From positions 1,382,482 to 1,446,481 of the forward strand of contig NZ_JH636049.1 in NCBI RefSeq assembly GCF_000258175.1: DNA of 64,000 nt, in the 5' to 3' direction. Both the position numbers and the translations under genes were made by a program. Each line of letters begins with the position of its first letter. Position 1 is the first letter of the stretch. The notes beneath the pieces are model-generated. The model saw nothing but the letters and a program-made list of their open reading frames with translations, was not told where the DNA came from and searched no databases. This DNA comes from Saccharomonospora xinjiangensis XJ-54. Lineage in GTDB: Bacteria > Actinomycetota > Actinomycetes > Mycobacteriales > Pseudonocardiaceae. Positions 23,249 to 32,360 of this stretch are shown here, one piece after another.

Positions 23249-25797
23249 CCTGGCCCGGTATCGCGGAGTGGCCCGATCTTCCCGTGCGGGCGGTGCTCGG
23301 CGAGATCGGCCACGCACTGGACACGCACGGCAGCGCGGTCCTCGTCGCGCCGCCCGGTACGGGCAAGACCACGCTCGTCCCGCTGGCGCTTGCGGGGCTC
23401 GGCCCCCGAGAGGGCGCCGCGGTGGGACCGCGCAACAAGACAGCGGTGGGACCGCGCAACAAGACAGCGGTGGAACCGCGCAACAAGACAGCGGTGGGAC
23501 CGCGCAACAAGACAGCGGTCGAACCGCGCAAAGTTGTCGTGGCCGAGCCACGCAGGATCGCCGCGAGAGCGGCGGCTGCCCGGATGGCGGCGTTGCTCGG
23601 TGAACAGGTCGGGGGCACGGTCGGCTACTCGGTGAGAGGTGATCGCAAGGTCTCGGCGAGGACCCGCATTGAGGTGGTCACCTCCGGCCTGCTCGTGCGA
23701 CGGCTTCAGAACGATCCGGAGCTTTCCGACACGTCCGTGGTGGTGCTCGACGAGTGCCACGAACGCCAGCTCGACGCCGACCTGCTGCTGGCGCTGCTGC
23801 TGGACGCACGCGCGGGGCTGCGGGACGATCTGCGAATTCTCGCCATGTCTGCGACCGTGGCGGCGGACCGGCTGGCCACGCTCCTCGGCGACGCTGCCGT
23901 CGTCACCGCGGAGGCACCCCTGCACCCGGTCGAGGTCGTGCACCGGCCGCCCGGAAGGGGCGAACGCATCGAGGCTGGTGTCGCCAGGTGTGTGAGGTCG
24001 GCGTTGTCGGCTCACGACGGTGACATCCTCGCGTTCCTTCCCGGCGTGGCCGAGATCGACAGGGTCGCCTGCCTTCTCGACGGGATCGACGCCGACGTTG
24101 TCGCACTGCACGGCAGGCTGCCGGGACGGCAACAGGATCTGGCGCTCACCCCGGGACCGCGCAGGCGCGTCGTGCTGGCGACGGCGGTGGCGGAGTCGAG
24201 CCTGACAGTGCCGGGGGTCCGGGTCGTCGTGGACTCCGGACTCGCCCGCGTGCCACGCGTGGATCACCGTCGCGGCCTTCCCGGTCTGGCGACGGTACGG
24301 GTGTCCCGCGCGGTCGCCGAGCAACGCTCCGGCAGGGCGGGCCGGGAGGCACCGGGGGTGGCGTATCGCTGCTGGAGCCGGGCGGAGGGTGCGAGCCTGC
24401 CTGCCTATCCGGAACCGGAGATCCGCACGGCCGAGTTGTCGCGACTGGCGCTCGAACTGGCGTGCTGGTCCACTCCGGACGGTGCGGGGCTCGTCTGGTT
24501 GGATTCGCCACCGGAGGGCGCGCTGGCCGCGGGCAGGAACGTGCTGTCCACGCTGGGTGCCGTGGACGAGTCCGGCCGCCCCACCGAGCGGGGGCGGCGG
24601 ATGGCCTCCGTAGGACTGCACCCACGGCTCGCCCGCGCGCTGCTCGACGGGGCACGGGAGGTGGGCGCCCTGGCAGCGGCCGAGGTCGTGGCACTGCTCG
24701 ACGCGGGGTCGGCGCGCACCGATCTCGACGCTGAGCTCACCCGCCTCCGCCGCGCCGACGACGCGGTGGCACGGCGCTGGCACAGGGAGGTGACCCGGCT
24801 CGCTGCGCTGGTGGACGACGACGCCGATGGCCCGCCCGACCCTGCGGCGGTGGTGGCTCTGGCCTTTCCCGAGCGGCTCGCCCGTCGCAGGCACGGCGCC
24901 TCACCCGTCTATCTGATGGCGAGTGGAACAGCCGTGGAGGTTCCGCGGGGAAGCGGTCTTGGGGACAGCGAATGGCTCGCCGTGGCCGAGGCGACGCGCG
25001 AACCGGGTCGCGCCCACGGCGTGGTGCGGCTGGCCGCTGTCGCAGACGAGCGACTGGCGACACGAGCCGGGGCCGCACTCGTCAACGAGTCCGACGAGAT
25101 CGCGTGGATCGACGGCGACGTCGTGGCGCGCCGGGTGCGGCGGCTGGGCGCTGTGACGCTCTCCGAACAGCCGCTGGCATCGCCCGATCCCTCGGCCGTG
25201 CGGGCGGCGGTGTCGGAGGGGCTGCGCAAGATCGGACTCCGGCTGCTCCCGTGGCCGCAGGCCGCCACCCGGCTGCGGGAGCGCCTCACCTTCCTGAACC
25301 GGAGTCTCGGCGAGCCGTGGCCACCGGTGTCGGACACCGAACTGCTCTCGCGGATCGACGACTGGCTCGGGCCGGAACTCGCCTCCGTGCGCCGCAGGGC
25401 CGATTTCGCCGGTATCGACACCGCCACGGCTCTGCGCAGGCTGCTGCCGTGGCCGCAGGCGTCGCGGTTCGACGAGCTGGCACCGGATCGGCTTCAGGTG
25501 CCCAGCGGTTCGTCGGTGAGGGTGGACTATTCCGGTGCCGAGCCCGTGCTCGCGGTGAAGCTCCAGGAGACGTTCGGCTGGCGCACGACGCCGAGAATCG
25601 CCGACGGCGCTGTTCCCGTCGTCCTCCACCTACTGTCACCCGCGGGGCGCCCGGCCGCGGTGACCTCCGACCTGGAGTCCTTCTGGCAGCACGGTTACCC
25701 GGCGGTGCGGGCGGAACTGCGAGGCCGTTACCCGAAACACCCGTGGCCACCCGCCCCGCTGACCGCCACTCCCAGCAAAGGCACGAAGCGCCGCTGA
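23245..25797 (+). CDS. hrpB: ATP-dependent helicase HrpB
   Basis: 850 residues from the GTG at 23245 (GTGA overlap); open frame continues upstream only as a shadow of the previous gene. Superfamily 2 DEAH-type helicase. Walker A PPGTGKTT at 36-43, motif Ia AEPRRIAARAA near 100, DECH box at 169-172, SAT motif (AMSATVAAD), motifs V-VI (ATAVAESSLTVPGVRVV, EQRSGRAGRE), then HA2 and the HrpB C-terminal domain with the LLPWPQ repeats. Residues about 58-97 are an insertion made of four and a half copies of AVGPRNKT/AVEPRNKT between motifs I and Ia, not found in the usual protein. RNA/DNA substrate not known in actinobacteria. Confidence 0.93.
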   Translation: MTWPGIAEWPDLPVRAVLGEIGHALDTHGSAVLVAPPGTGKTTLVPLALAGLGPREGAAVGPRNKTAVGPRNKTAVEPRNKTAVGPRNKTAVEPRKVVVAEPRRIAARAAAARMAALLGEQVGGTVGYSVRGDRKVSARTRIEVVTSGLLVRRLQNDPELSDTSVVVLDECHERQLDADLLLALLLDARAGLRDDLRILAMSATVAADRLATLLGDAAVVTAEAPLHPVEVVHRPPGRGERIEAGVARCVRSALSAHDGDILAFLPGVAEIDRVACLLDGIDADVVALHGRLPGRQQDLALTPGPRRRVVLATAVAESSLTVPGVRVVVDSGLARVPRVDHRRGLPGLATVRVSRAVAEQRSGRAGREAPGVAYRCWSRAEGASLPAYPEPEIRTAELSRLALELACWSTPDGAGLVWLDSPPEGALAAGRNVLSTLGAVDESGRPTERGRRMASVGLHPRLARALLDGAREVGALAAAEVVALLDAGSARTDLDAELTRLRRADDAVARRWHREVTRLAALVDDDADGPPDPAAVVALAFPERLARRRHGASPVYLMASGTAVEVPRGSGLGDSEWLAVAEATREPGRAHGVVRLAAVADERLATRAGAALVNESDEIAWIDGDVVARRVRRLGAVTLSEQPLASPDPSAVRAAVSEGLRKIGLRLLPWPQAATRLRERLTFLNRSLGEPWPPVSDTELLSRIDDWLGPELASVRRRADFAGIDTATALRRLLPWPQASRFDELAPDRLQVPSGSSVRVDYSGAEPVLAVKLQETFGWRTTPRIADGAVPVVLHLLSPAGRPAAVTSDLESFWQHGYPAVRAELRGRYPKHPWPPAPLTATPSKGTKRR
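23419..23532 (+). repeat. 24-bp coding minisatellite in hrpB
   Basis: Four full tandem copies (23419-23442, 23443-23466, 23467-23490, 23491-23514) and one partial copy of a 24-bp unit encoding AV(G/E)PRNKT. Differences between copies are limited to the G/E codon (GGA or GAA) and the last partial copy. In frame, so it lengthens the protein without breaking it. Confidence 0.95.
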
Positions 25798-25923
25798 CTT
25801 CCCGCACGCGTGTCCGCACTTCCCGCACGCGTGTCCGCACTTCCCGCACGCGTGTCCGCACTTCCCGCACGCGTGTCCGCACTTCCCGCACGCGTGTCCG
25901 CACTTCCCGCACGCGTGTCCGCA
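25798..25923. repeat. Six perfect 21-bp tandem repeats after hrpB
   Basis: Begins with the base after the hrpB stop. Unit CTTCCCGCACGCGTGTCCGC plus A, six identical head-to-tail copies with no spacers. Each contains CGTGTCCGCA; the complement TGCGGACAC occurs three times in the next 100 bases (25933-25941 in part, 25972-25981, 26014-26022), so the transcript can fold back. It lies between convergent genes. Function unknown; a transcript-end structure or replication-slippage product. Confidence 0.95.
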
Positions 25924-26039
25924 GCCTCCGGCGCGGACACGGACGGCAACTGCCAACACCCGCACACACACTGCGGACACGAGCGCACAGGCTACAAACA
26001 CCCGTGCGCAGACTGCGGACACACGCGACGCGGTGTGCG

Positions 26040-26447
26040 TCAGCGCATCTCCCCTCTGCTGCCGGAGTCCACGAGCGGCCGAAGATCCACAGGCAGCGAG
26101 TCGCGGACCTTGCCCAGAACTCCTTGGGTCGCCTCACCGGTCACCTCAAGGACCACCCGCGACCCGTACACCGCGTTCGGTTCGGGAAGATGCCCGCGTT
26201 CGGAGACCCTGCGCACGAATTCGTCGAGTCCGAAGCGCTCCCCCGATCCGGCGCCGCCCATGGTGACGGTCCTGCGCAGGTTCTCGCCGATCTCGGTGGG
26301 AAGCTGATCGGCCAGGTGAGCGGCCAATTGCTCGGGGATGCGTTCCCCGAGCGTCTCCAGAGTGGCGCGGGTCAGTCCTTCCGCCTCACCGCGACTGGCC
26401 AGCTGTGCGCGGGCCTGCACCTGACCGATGAAGTGATCGTGGTCCAT
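26040..26447 (-). CDS. DUF2267-domain protein
   Basis: 135 residues from the ATG at 26447 with AGGGG just upstream. The sequence HFIGQVQARAQLASRGEAEGLTRATLETLGERIPEQLAAHLADQLP (helical) matches the DUF2267 pattern of helices that pair duplicated repeats; one and a half copies are present. Soluble, acidic, no catalytic motif. DUF2267 proteins are often stress-induced in actinobacteria, but the role is unknown. Directly follows, by 4 bases, the small gene upstream, and the two are probably an operon. Confidence 0.8.
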   Translation of the reverse strand: MDHDHFIGQVQARAQLASRGEAEGLTRATLETLGERIPEQLAAHLADQLPTEIGENLRRTVTMGGAGSGERFGLDEFVRRVSERGHLPEPNAVYGSRVVLEVTGEATQGVLGKVRDSLPVDLRPLVDSGSRGEMR

Positions 26448-26451
26448 GGGA

Positions 26452-26676
26452 TCACCCCTTCTCCAGCCGCCGGGCCAGCAACTCCTTGCCCTGTTCACCA
26501 GCCTTCAGATTGTTGTGCTGGATCTTGCGGAACCAGGTCGCGAGTTCGCTGTCGCCCTCGCGCTCGGCATCAGCGATGTAGGTTTCCATCTGCCAGGCGT
26601 ACTCGAGCGATGCTTGGAGAACGCTGATGAGGTTGTAGTTCTTGTCCTTGACCGGACTCTGCGGTTGCGCCGTCAT
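26452..26676 (-). CDS. Small conserved helical protein
   Basis: 74 residues from the ATG at 26676 (GGAGG ribosome site close upstream). Two helices: YNLISVLQASLEYAWQMETYIADAEREG and SELATWFRKIQHNNLKAGEQGKELLARRL (described here by ends only). This looks like the small actinobacterial proteins of unknown function that resemble ferritin-like half-bundles. Four bases separate it from the DUF2267 gene. No function can be given. Confidence 0.7.
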   Translation of the reverse strand: MTAQPQSPVKDKNYNLISVLQASLEYAWQMETYIADAEREGDSELATWFRKIQHNNLKAGEQGKELLARRLEKG

Positions 26677-26828
26677 CGGTGCCTCCTCTCCCGCAGTCGC
26701 AGACTTGCCGGGCGTAGGAGGGTCCAAACAGCCGCGCCCTCAGCCGTCCAACGCAAGCCGGGTTCGCCGAGAACACCCGTAGACGCGACGACGGGCCACC
26801 CAATCCAAGGGTGGCCCGTCGTCGTCGG

Positions 26829-27198
26829 TGGAGGTGCCGGGAATCGAACCCGGGTCCTCTGTCGCCTTTCCAGGGCTTCTCCGTGCGCAGTTCGCTGTGT
26901 CTCTGCTCGGCCCCACCGGTCACGCGAACAAGCCGGTGTGACGGGCCCAGCCACTGTTTGCTTCCCAACCGGGTCCCGTGGCCGGAACCGGCGGTGAGCC
27001 TCCTAGCTGATGCCGGCGAACCGGGGCGGAGGCATCCCCGGGCCGACAGACTTCACACTCGCTCAGGCGGCGAGGGCGAAGTCGCGCTGACTGTTCGTCT
27101 TGGCGCTTGTATTTATTGCGACGACGCTCACGGTGGTCGTTGCCTGCACCGGCACGCTTCCCCTGGATCAACGTCCAGAGTCGAAACCGTTCACCCCC
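26829..27198 (-). ncRNA. ssrA: Transfer-messenger RNA (tmRNA)
   Basis: About 370 nt. The tRNA-like ends pair as GGGGGUG (27198-27192) with CACCUCC (26836-26830), including a G3:U70 wobble, and the T-arm GGGTTCGATTCCCG is standard. Next bases after discriminator A are CCG, so CCA is added after transcription. The tag reading frame, after GUCGUC, encodes AINTSAKTNSQRDFALAA followed by UGA, ending in the usual ALAA degradation signal. Works with SmpB (gene at 32361) to rescue stalled ribosomes. Ends are placed to within a few bases. Confidence 0.95.
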
Positions 27199-27399
27199 TC
27201 GTCCAGTCGATCTCTTCCGATCGCTGCATCCAGGATAACGCGGACCGCAACCCCATAATTCCCACGGGTTCCACGGCGGGGACGGCGGGGACGGTGGGGA
27301 CAGCCCCACCCCCACGAGACCGGCAGGCCTGATTGTCGGCGAGTCGGGCGTGCTCGATGCTGATGACACCACGAAAGACGTGAAAGGAACCTCACAGCC

Positions 27400-28098
27400 A
27401 TGTCAACGGCCCGGTCCCACGACGACCATGAGCGCTCCCGACCCTCCATCGGAGGCTCGCTCGCCTACCTGCTGTTGAGCTTCCCCGTCGGTGTCAGCGC
27501 CTTCGTCGTCCTGCTGACCTTGACAGTCCTGGGGGTCGGCACCGCGATTGTGTGGGTCGGCCTGCCGGTGCTCGGCGCCACGGTGCTGTTGACGAGGGGA
27601 GCCGCCGTCACGGAGCGGGCCCGGGTTTACGCCCTCCTCGGCAACTACATTCCTCCCGCGACCCGCCCCCTGCCCGAGGGCAACTTCCGGCAGCGGTGGC
27701 GGACACGGCTCACCGACACGGCCACGTGGCGCGAATACACCTACCTCTTCCTTCTCTTCCCCATCGGCATCGTCGAGTTCGTGCTGATGGTCGCCACCTG
27801 GGGTGTCTCGCTGGCCCTTCTCGGGTTGCCGATCTACTACCGCTCCCTTCCGGGCGGCGTGTGGCACTTCCCCTCCTATGACCCCGCAGTGCGCTGGGTG
27901 ACCGTCGATTCCGTGTGGTCGGCGCTGCCCTGGGCGGCGATCGGCCTGGTGTTCGTGGTCATCACCGCGCTGTTCACGCAGCGGCTGGGAGCCGCACACG
28001 GGCGCTTCGCCAGGGCCATGCTCGGCCCAACGTACGCGCGGATGCGGGAGCTGGACGAGGACGACGCCGAGACGGCTCAGTCTCTGATGCGGCCGTGA
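27400..28098 (+). CDS. Sensor-domain membrane protein of two-component cluster
   Basis: 232 residues. Two repeats of a module made of an FPVGVSAFVVLLTLTV/FPIGIVEFVLMVATW type double helix followed by a cytoplasmic stretch. This is the actinobacterial 'putative sensor' domain (about PF13796) normally found at the N-terminus of histidine kinases. It has no kinase part. AAAGGA precedes the ATG by about 10 bases. The kinase gene that follows has the same membrane module, so this protein may be a co-receptor for it. A 4-bp overlap with a GTG at 28095 is an alternative kinase start. Confidence 0.8.
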   Translation: MSTARSHDDHERSRPSIGGSLAYLLLSFPVGVSAFVVLLTLTVLGVGTAIVWVGLPVLGATVLLTRGAAVTERARVYALLGNYIPPATRPLPEGNFRQRWRTRLTDTATWREYTYLFLLFPIGIVEFVLMVATWGVSLALLGLPIYYRSLPGGVWHFPSYDPAVRWVTVDSVWSALPWAAIGLVFVVITALFTQRLGAAHGRFARAMLGPTYARMRELDEDDAETAQSLMRP

Positions 28099-28115
28099 CC
28101 GCGGAGAATGGGGTC

Positions 28116-29267
28116 ATGCCCAAGGACGCCTCAGCGGGTTCGCCACGCTTCCCGGAGCGCCCCGCAGCGTGGCGGACGATCCTGTTCATGGTCGTGAGCT
28201 TCCCGCTGCGGATCCTGCAGTTCGTCCTCCTCGTCTGCGGCGGGCTCATCGGCGCCGCCACCGTGATCATCTGGATCGGCATCCCGATACTGGCCGTGAC
28301 GATCTGGCTGGTTCACGCCTTCGGCGACCTGGAACGGGTCTGGCTACGGAAGACGCTCTGCGTGGACGTCCCCGACGCGGAGCGCGCGCGGAGTGAAGGC
28401 GGGTGGGGACGCCGCTGGCTCGCGCAGGCGACCGATCCGACGACGTGGCGCGACCTCGCGTACCTGATGCTTGTCTTCCCCGTCGGAATCCTCGAATTCG
28501 CTCTCGGTCTCGTCGCCATCCTGCTGGTCCCGGTGGCGGTCTGGGTCGTCCCCTCACTCGGGTGGCTGCACGCACAGCTCGCCATCACCCTGCTCGGGCC
28601 GCCGAAGGCACGCAGGGCCGAAGCCAGGGCGCAACGCCTCCAGGCGTCCCGAGCGCGGGGAGTGGACGCCGCCGAGGCGGAACGACGGCGCATCGAGCGG
28701 GATCTCCACGACGGCGCGCAACAGCGGCTCGTGTCCGTGGCCATGACCCTGGGCAGGGCGAAGGCCAAGGTCGGCGTCGGCGCGCAACCCGACACCGACG
28801 CGCTTCGAGCGCTGATCGACGAGGCGCATTCCGACGCGAAACTTGCCGTGTCGGAGCTGCGTGACCTCGCGAGGGGCATCTACCCCGCCGTGCTGGCGGA
28901 CCGGGGTCTGGACGCCGCGCTGTCCGCGCAGGCCGCCAAGTCGCCCATTCCCGTCGATGTGTCGGTGGACGTGGAGCCCCGCCCTCCGGCGGCCGTCGAG
29001 ACGACGGCCTACTTCATCGTGGGGGAATCGCTGACCAACACCGCCAAACACGCCGAAGCGGACAGGGCGTCCGTGAAGGTGTGGCGCGACGGCGACACCG
29101 TCGTCGTGGAGGTGACCGACGACGGTAAGGGAGGCGCCGGTCTGCGACCGAACGGTGGCCTCGCAGGGCTGGCCGACCGGGCTGCGACCATAGACGGCAC
29201 AGTCACCGTCGTCAGCCCACCCGGGGGCCCCACCGTGGTCCGCGCGATCCTTCCGTGCACCTGGTGA
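28116..29267 (+). CDS. Sensor histidine kinase (HisKA_3/NarL type)
   Basis: 383 residues from the ATG at 28116 (GGAG 9 bases upstream); GTG at 28095 is an alternative in GTGA overlap. Residues 15-170: four-helix sensor module like that of the preceding gene. Dimerisation/phosphoacceptor helix AEAERRRIERDLHDGAQQR with H198. HATPase_c with N-box ESLTNTAKHA and G-boxes DDGKGG and GLAGLADR. Lacks a periplasmic loop of size, so the stimulus is probably in or near the membrane, as in LiaS-like kinases. Partner regulator follows. Confidence 0.92.
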   Translation: MPKDASAGSPRFPERPAAWRTILFMVVSFPLRILQFVLLVCGGLIGAATVIIWIGIPILAVTIWLVHAFGDLERVWLRKTLCVDVPDAERARSEGGWGRRWLAQATDPTTWRDLAYLMLVFPVGILEFALGLVAILLVPVAVWVVPSLGWLHAQLAITLLGPPKARRAEARAQRLQASRARGVDAAEAERRRIERDLHDGAQQRLVSVAMTLGRAKAKVGVGAQPDTDALRALIDEAHSDAKLAVSELRDLARGIYPAVLADRGLDAALSAQAAKSPIPVDVSVDVEPRPPAAVETTAYFIVGESLTNTAKHAEADRASVKVWRDGDTVVVEVTDDGKGGAGLRPNGGLAGLADRAATIDGTVTVVSPPGGPTVVRAILPCTW

Positions 29268-29295
29268 GCTGACGCGCACACCTTGGAGCACACAC

Positions 29296-29937
29296 ATGCG
29301 CGTGGTCATCGCGGAGGACGCCGTCCTGCTGCGGGTAGGGGTCCAGCGGCTGCTGGCCGACGACGGGGTCGAAACGGTGGCCGCTGTGGACAACGGCGAC
29401 GACCTCGTGGAAGCGGTCCAGCGGCACCGCCCCGACCTCGCCATCGCGGACGTGCGCATGCCACCGACGTTCACCGACGAGGGGTTGCGGGCCGCATTAC
29501 GGGCCCGGCGCCTGCTGCCTGGACTACCGGTACTCGTGTTGTCCCAGTACGTCGAGGAGACGTACGCGGTGGAACTGCTGTCCGGCGGAGCGGGCGGCGT
29601 TGGTTACCTGCTCAAGGAGCGGGTCGCCGACGTGGCCGAATTCCTCGACGCCATCCGCAGGGTGGCAGCGGGAGGCACCGCGATCGATCCGGAAGTGATC
29701 ACTCAGCTCATGGCACGGGGACGCCGCAGCCCGCTCGAAACACTCACCCCGAGGGAGACGGAGGTGCTCGGCCTCATGGCTCAGGGCCTCACGAACAGCG
29801 CCATCGCGGCACGCCTCGTGGTGTCTCACGGCGCCGTGGAGAAACACATCGGCAACATCTTCGCCAAGCTCGGTCTCGAAGCGAGCGACACAGAACACCG
29901 CCGGGTCCGCGCAGTTCTCACCTACCTCGGCCGCTGA
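29296..29937 (+). CDS. NarL/LuxR-family response regulator
   Basis: 213 residues. Receiver domain 1-120 with acidic pair E7-D8, phosphoacceptor D52 (LAIADVRMPP), S in VLVLSQY and K in GYLLKERV. LuxR-type HTH (about 145-205) with LTPRETEVLGLMAQGLTNSAIA and VEKHIGNIFAKLGL. Starts 28 bases after the kinase. Cluster lies beside an acyltransferase gene on the same strand that may be a target; that is inference from position. Confidence 0.94.
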   Translation: MRVVIAEDAVLLRVGVQRLLADDGVETVAAVDNGDDLVEAVQRHRPDLAIADVRMPPTFTDEGLRAALRARRLLPGLPVLVLSQYVEETYAVELLSGGAGGVGYLLKERVADVAEFLDAIRRVAAGGTAIDPEVITQLMARGRRSPLETLTPRETEVLGLMAQGLTNSAIAARLVVSHGAVEKHIGNIFAKLGLEASDTEHRRVRAVLTYLGR

Positions 29938-30176
29938 ACCGATCTGATTCCCGCCCGCGTCGCGCGGGCGATTTGGTCACGGAAAGGACCGGAAAAACTC
30001 CCGTGAACCGAGGTTCTTCGCGCGGTCGGCTTCGCCGTGCCCGCACGCGCGGGCCACGCAGACCCGCGGGCATCGGACCGTCCACTGTGGTGCCTCGCCG
30101 GGGTAGGGCCAGCCCCACCTCGAAGACACCGGCTCGCACCGCTGTTTTCCGCTCCCTCGTGGACCAGGCTCGGATC

Positions 30177-31460
30177 ATGACTTTGAGTCCTCCAAGGCCG
30201 GTGACAGTCGCGCCGTCCCGAGACCGCTTCCTCGACGTCGTGCGCGCGCTGGCCATCGCGGCCGTCGTCGTTCAACACTGGACCATGCCGGTGCTCGGCT
30301 ACGCCGACGGCACCCTCACCGCGGGCAACGCGCTCACCACGCCCGGCTGGTGGGCCGTCACCTGGCTTTCTCAGGTCATGCCCCTCGTGTTCTTCACGGG
30401 AGGGGCCGCCAATCATCTTTCGCTCTCCCGCGGCGGTGCGGCGGCACCGTGGTTGGCAACCAGGCTCGGCAGGCTCCTGTTTCCCGTGTTGCCGCTGCTG
30501 GCCGTGTGGGCGGTCGTTCCGCCAGCCCTGCGTCTGTTCGGCGTGCCGGAACAACCGGTGGCGCTGGCTGGTTCCATCGCGGCGCAGCTTCTGTGGTTCC
30601 TCGGCGTCTACCTCATCACCGTGCTCGCCACGCCGTTGCTCGCGGCGGCTCACCGTCGCTGGCGCTGGGCCGTTCCGGCAGCGCTCGCGAGTATGGCCGC
30701 GCTGGTGGACATCGCCCGCTTCGACGGAGTGCCGTACGTCGGGTACGCCAACGCGGTCTTCGTCTGGCTCGCGATCCACCAGCTCGGATTCTTCTACTCC
30801 GACGGCACTCTCCGCGCACTGTCCCGGCGCGCCGCGCTGATCATGTCCGCGACGGGTTTCGGTGTCACCGCGCTGCTCGTGTCGGCAGGCCCTTACGTGG
30901 CCAGCATGATCGGCATGCCCGGTGCCCCGATGTCCAACATGAGCCCTCCCGCCGCCGTCCTGGTGTCACTCGCCGTCGGGCAGATCGGGCTCGCGCTCGC
31001 CGCCCGCGACCTCCTTACAGCGTGGGCCAACCTCCCCTCGGTCGCGGCGGTCCTCGGCTGGGTCGGCCCCCGCTTCATGACCGTGTACCTATGGCACATG
31101 CCTGCGCTCATCGGGCTCGCCGCCCTGACGGTGCTCTGGCTCGACTACGCGACACCGGTGCCCGGCACGATCACCTGGCTCGCCACCGTTCCGGGCTGGC
31201 TGCTCTCGGCAGGCGCGCTCCTCGCGGTGCTACTCCGCGTCTTCGGCCGCTTCGAGACCCGGGTGCCGCGCTGCGCCCCCGCTCCCATGCCCCTGCTCTG
31301 CGTCGCCGCGCTGCTCGCCGCGACGGGGACCCTCACGCTCGCCGCGACGGGTTTCTCCTCGGCTCCGTGGCCGTGGATCGCCCTGATCGTCGTCGCCTAC
31401 GCACTCATCCGCGTCCCTATCCGGAACGGGACACGGAACCGGACGCCGGTGCCTGCCTGA
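30177..31460 (+). CDS. Acyltransferase-3 family membrane protein
   Basis: 427 residues from the ATG at 30177; the open frame upstream is non-coding. About ten membrane helices. The N-terminal RDRFLDVVRALAIAAVVVQHW carries the family's catalytic histidine region (R...H). These enzymes acylate wall glycans, lipids or exported sugars at the membrane. The acyl acceptor cannot be told. The 239 bp upstream of it hold no other gene. Its 3' end overlaps the convergent amidohydrolase gene by 44 bases. Confidence 0.85.
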   Translation: MTLSPPRPVTVAPSRDRFLDVVRALAIAAVVVQHWTMPVLGYADGTLTAGNALTTPGWWAVTWLSQVMPLVFFTGGAANHLSLSRGGAAAPWLATRLGRLLFPVLPLLAVWAVVPPALRLFGVPEQPVALAGSIAAQLLWFLGVYLITVLATPLLAAAHRRWRWAVPAALASMAALVDIARFDGVPYVGYANAVFVWLAIHQLGFFYSDGTLRALSRRAALIMSATGFGVTALLVSAGPYVASMIGMPGAPMSNMSPPAAVLVSLAVGQIGLALAARDLLTAWANLPSVAAVLGWVGPRFMTVYLWHMPALIGLAALTVLWLDYATPVPGTITWLATVPGWLLSAGALLAVLLRVFGRFETRVPRCAPAPMPLLCVAALLAATGTLTLAATGFSSAPWPWIALIVVAYALIRVPIRNGTRNRTPVPA

Positions 31461-32319
31461 GCAACCGCGACGGCGTGTCGTGCAGTACCGCGCGCAGGAA
31501 AGACCGGCCGAGCCGCGGATCCGACTCCGCCCACCCAGCCACCGCGCGCAGCTGGGTGGCGTAGGAGTAAGGGATGTTCGGGAAGTCCGTGCCCAGCACC
31601 ACGCGATCGGCGAGCTCGGCGAGCCTGCTCGGCCAGTCACTGGGCACCGGCATGAACTCCTCCGTGAACGGAACACCGACCATCGTGGTGTCGAGGTAGA
31701 CATTCGGGTACCGCCGCACCAGCGCCAGCGCGGCGTCGTACTCCGGCATACCCGCGTGCGCGAGAACCGTCACCAGCCCGGGATGCCGCCGCAGCACCTG
31801 CTCGAAGACCCCGATGCCGGTGTGCTCACCGCGCAACGGCCCGTGCCCGCAGTGCACGACCACCGGCACGGCCGCATCCGCGATCAGCCCCCAGGCGCCG
31901 TCGAGGATCGCGTCGGCTGGGTCGTAGCCGCCCACCTGCACGTGGGCTTTGAAACACCGCACCCCGGCGGCCAGCGCCTCTGCCACGTAGCCCGACACCG
32001 TCGGCTCGGCGTACAGCGTCGCCGTGGGAACGGCTTCGGGCACCTCGGCGGCGAACTCGCGAACCCAGGTGTTGAGCCAGTCCGCCATGTCCGGCTTGTG
32101 CGGGTAGACGAGCGGAGCGAATGTTCGCACTCCCAGCGAGCGGAGCGTCGCGATCCGCTCGTGCTGCGGCACGCGGTACCGGACCGGCCACCTCATGCCG
32201 TAGTTGCGCTCGGCGTCGTCGAAGTACGCCCACACCTTGCGCAACACCCGCTCCGGCAGAAAATGCACGTGGATGTCCACAATCCCGTCGAGCCCGAGGC
32301 CCCGCACCCAGTCGGCCAC
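31417..32319 (-). CDS. Amidohydrolase-family metal-dependent hydrolase
   Basis: 300 residues from the GTG at 32319, 41 bases beyond the smpB stop. TIM-barrel amidohydrolase 2 pattern: DIHVHF with H17 and H19, VVVHCGHG, TVLAHAGMPEYD, and the final metal aspartate in LGTDFPNIP. This group includes decarboxylases and lactonases; the substrate is not clear. No signal peptide. It is the last gene of the prfB-ftsEX-smpB strand group. In-frame sequence to 32625 is a shadow of smpB. Confidence 0.88.
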   Translation of the reverse strand: MADWVRGLGLDGIVDIHVHFLPERVLRKVWAYFDDAERNYGMRWPVRYRVPQHERIATLRSLGVRTFAPLVYPHKPDMADWLNTWVREFAAEVPEAVPTATLYAEPTVSGYVAEALAAGVRCFKAHVQVGGYDPADAILDGAWGLIADAAVPVVVHCGHGPLRGEHTGIGVFEQVLRRHPGLVTVLAHAGMPEYDAALALVRRYPNVYLDTTMVGVPFTEEFMPVPSDWPSRLAELADRVVLGTDFPNIPYSYATQLRAVAGWAESDPRLGRSFLRAVLHDTPSRLLRQAPASGSVSRSG

Positions 32320-32360
32320 ATCCGTGTCCGACCTCGGCCCGGGGCCGTCCCGATCGGGCC

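Noticed and set aside
25798..25923. CRISPR array
   Set aside because: Repeats are 21 bp, directly tandem, with no spacers and no cas genes.
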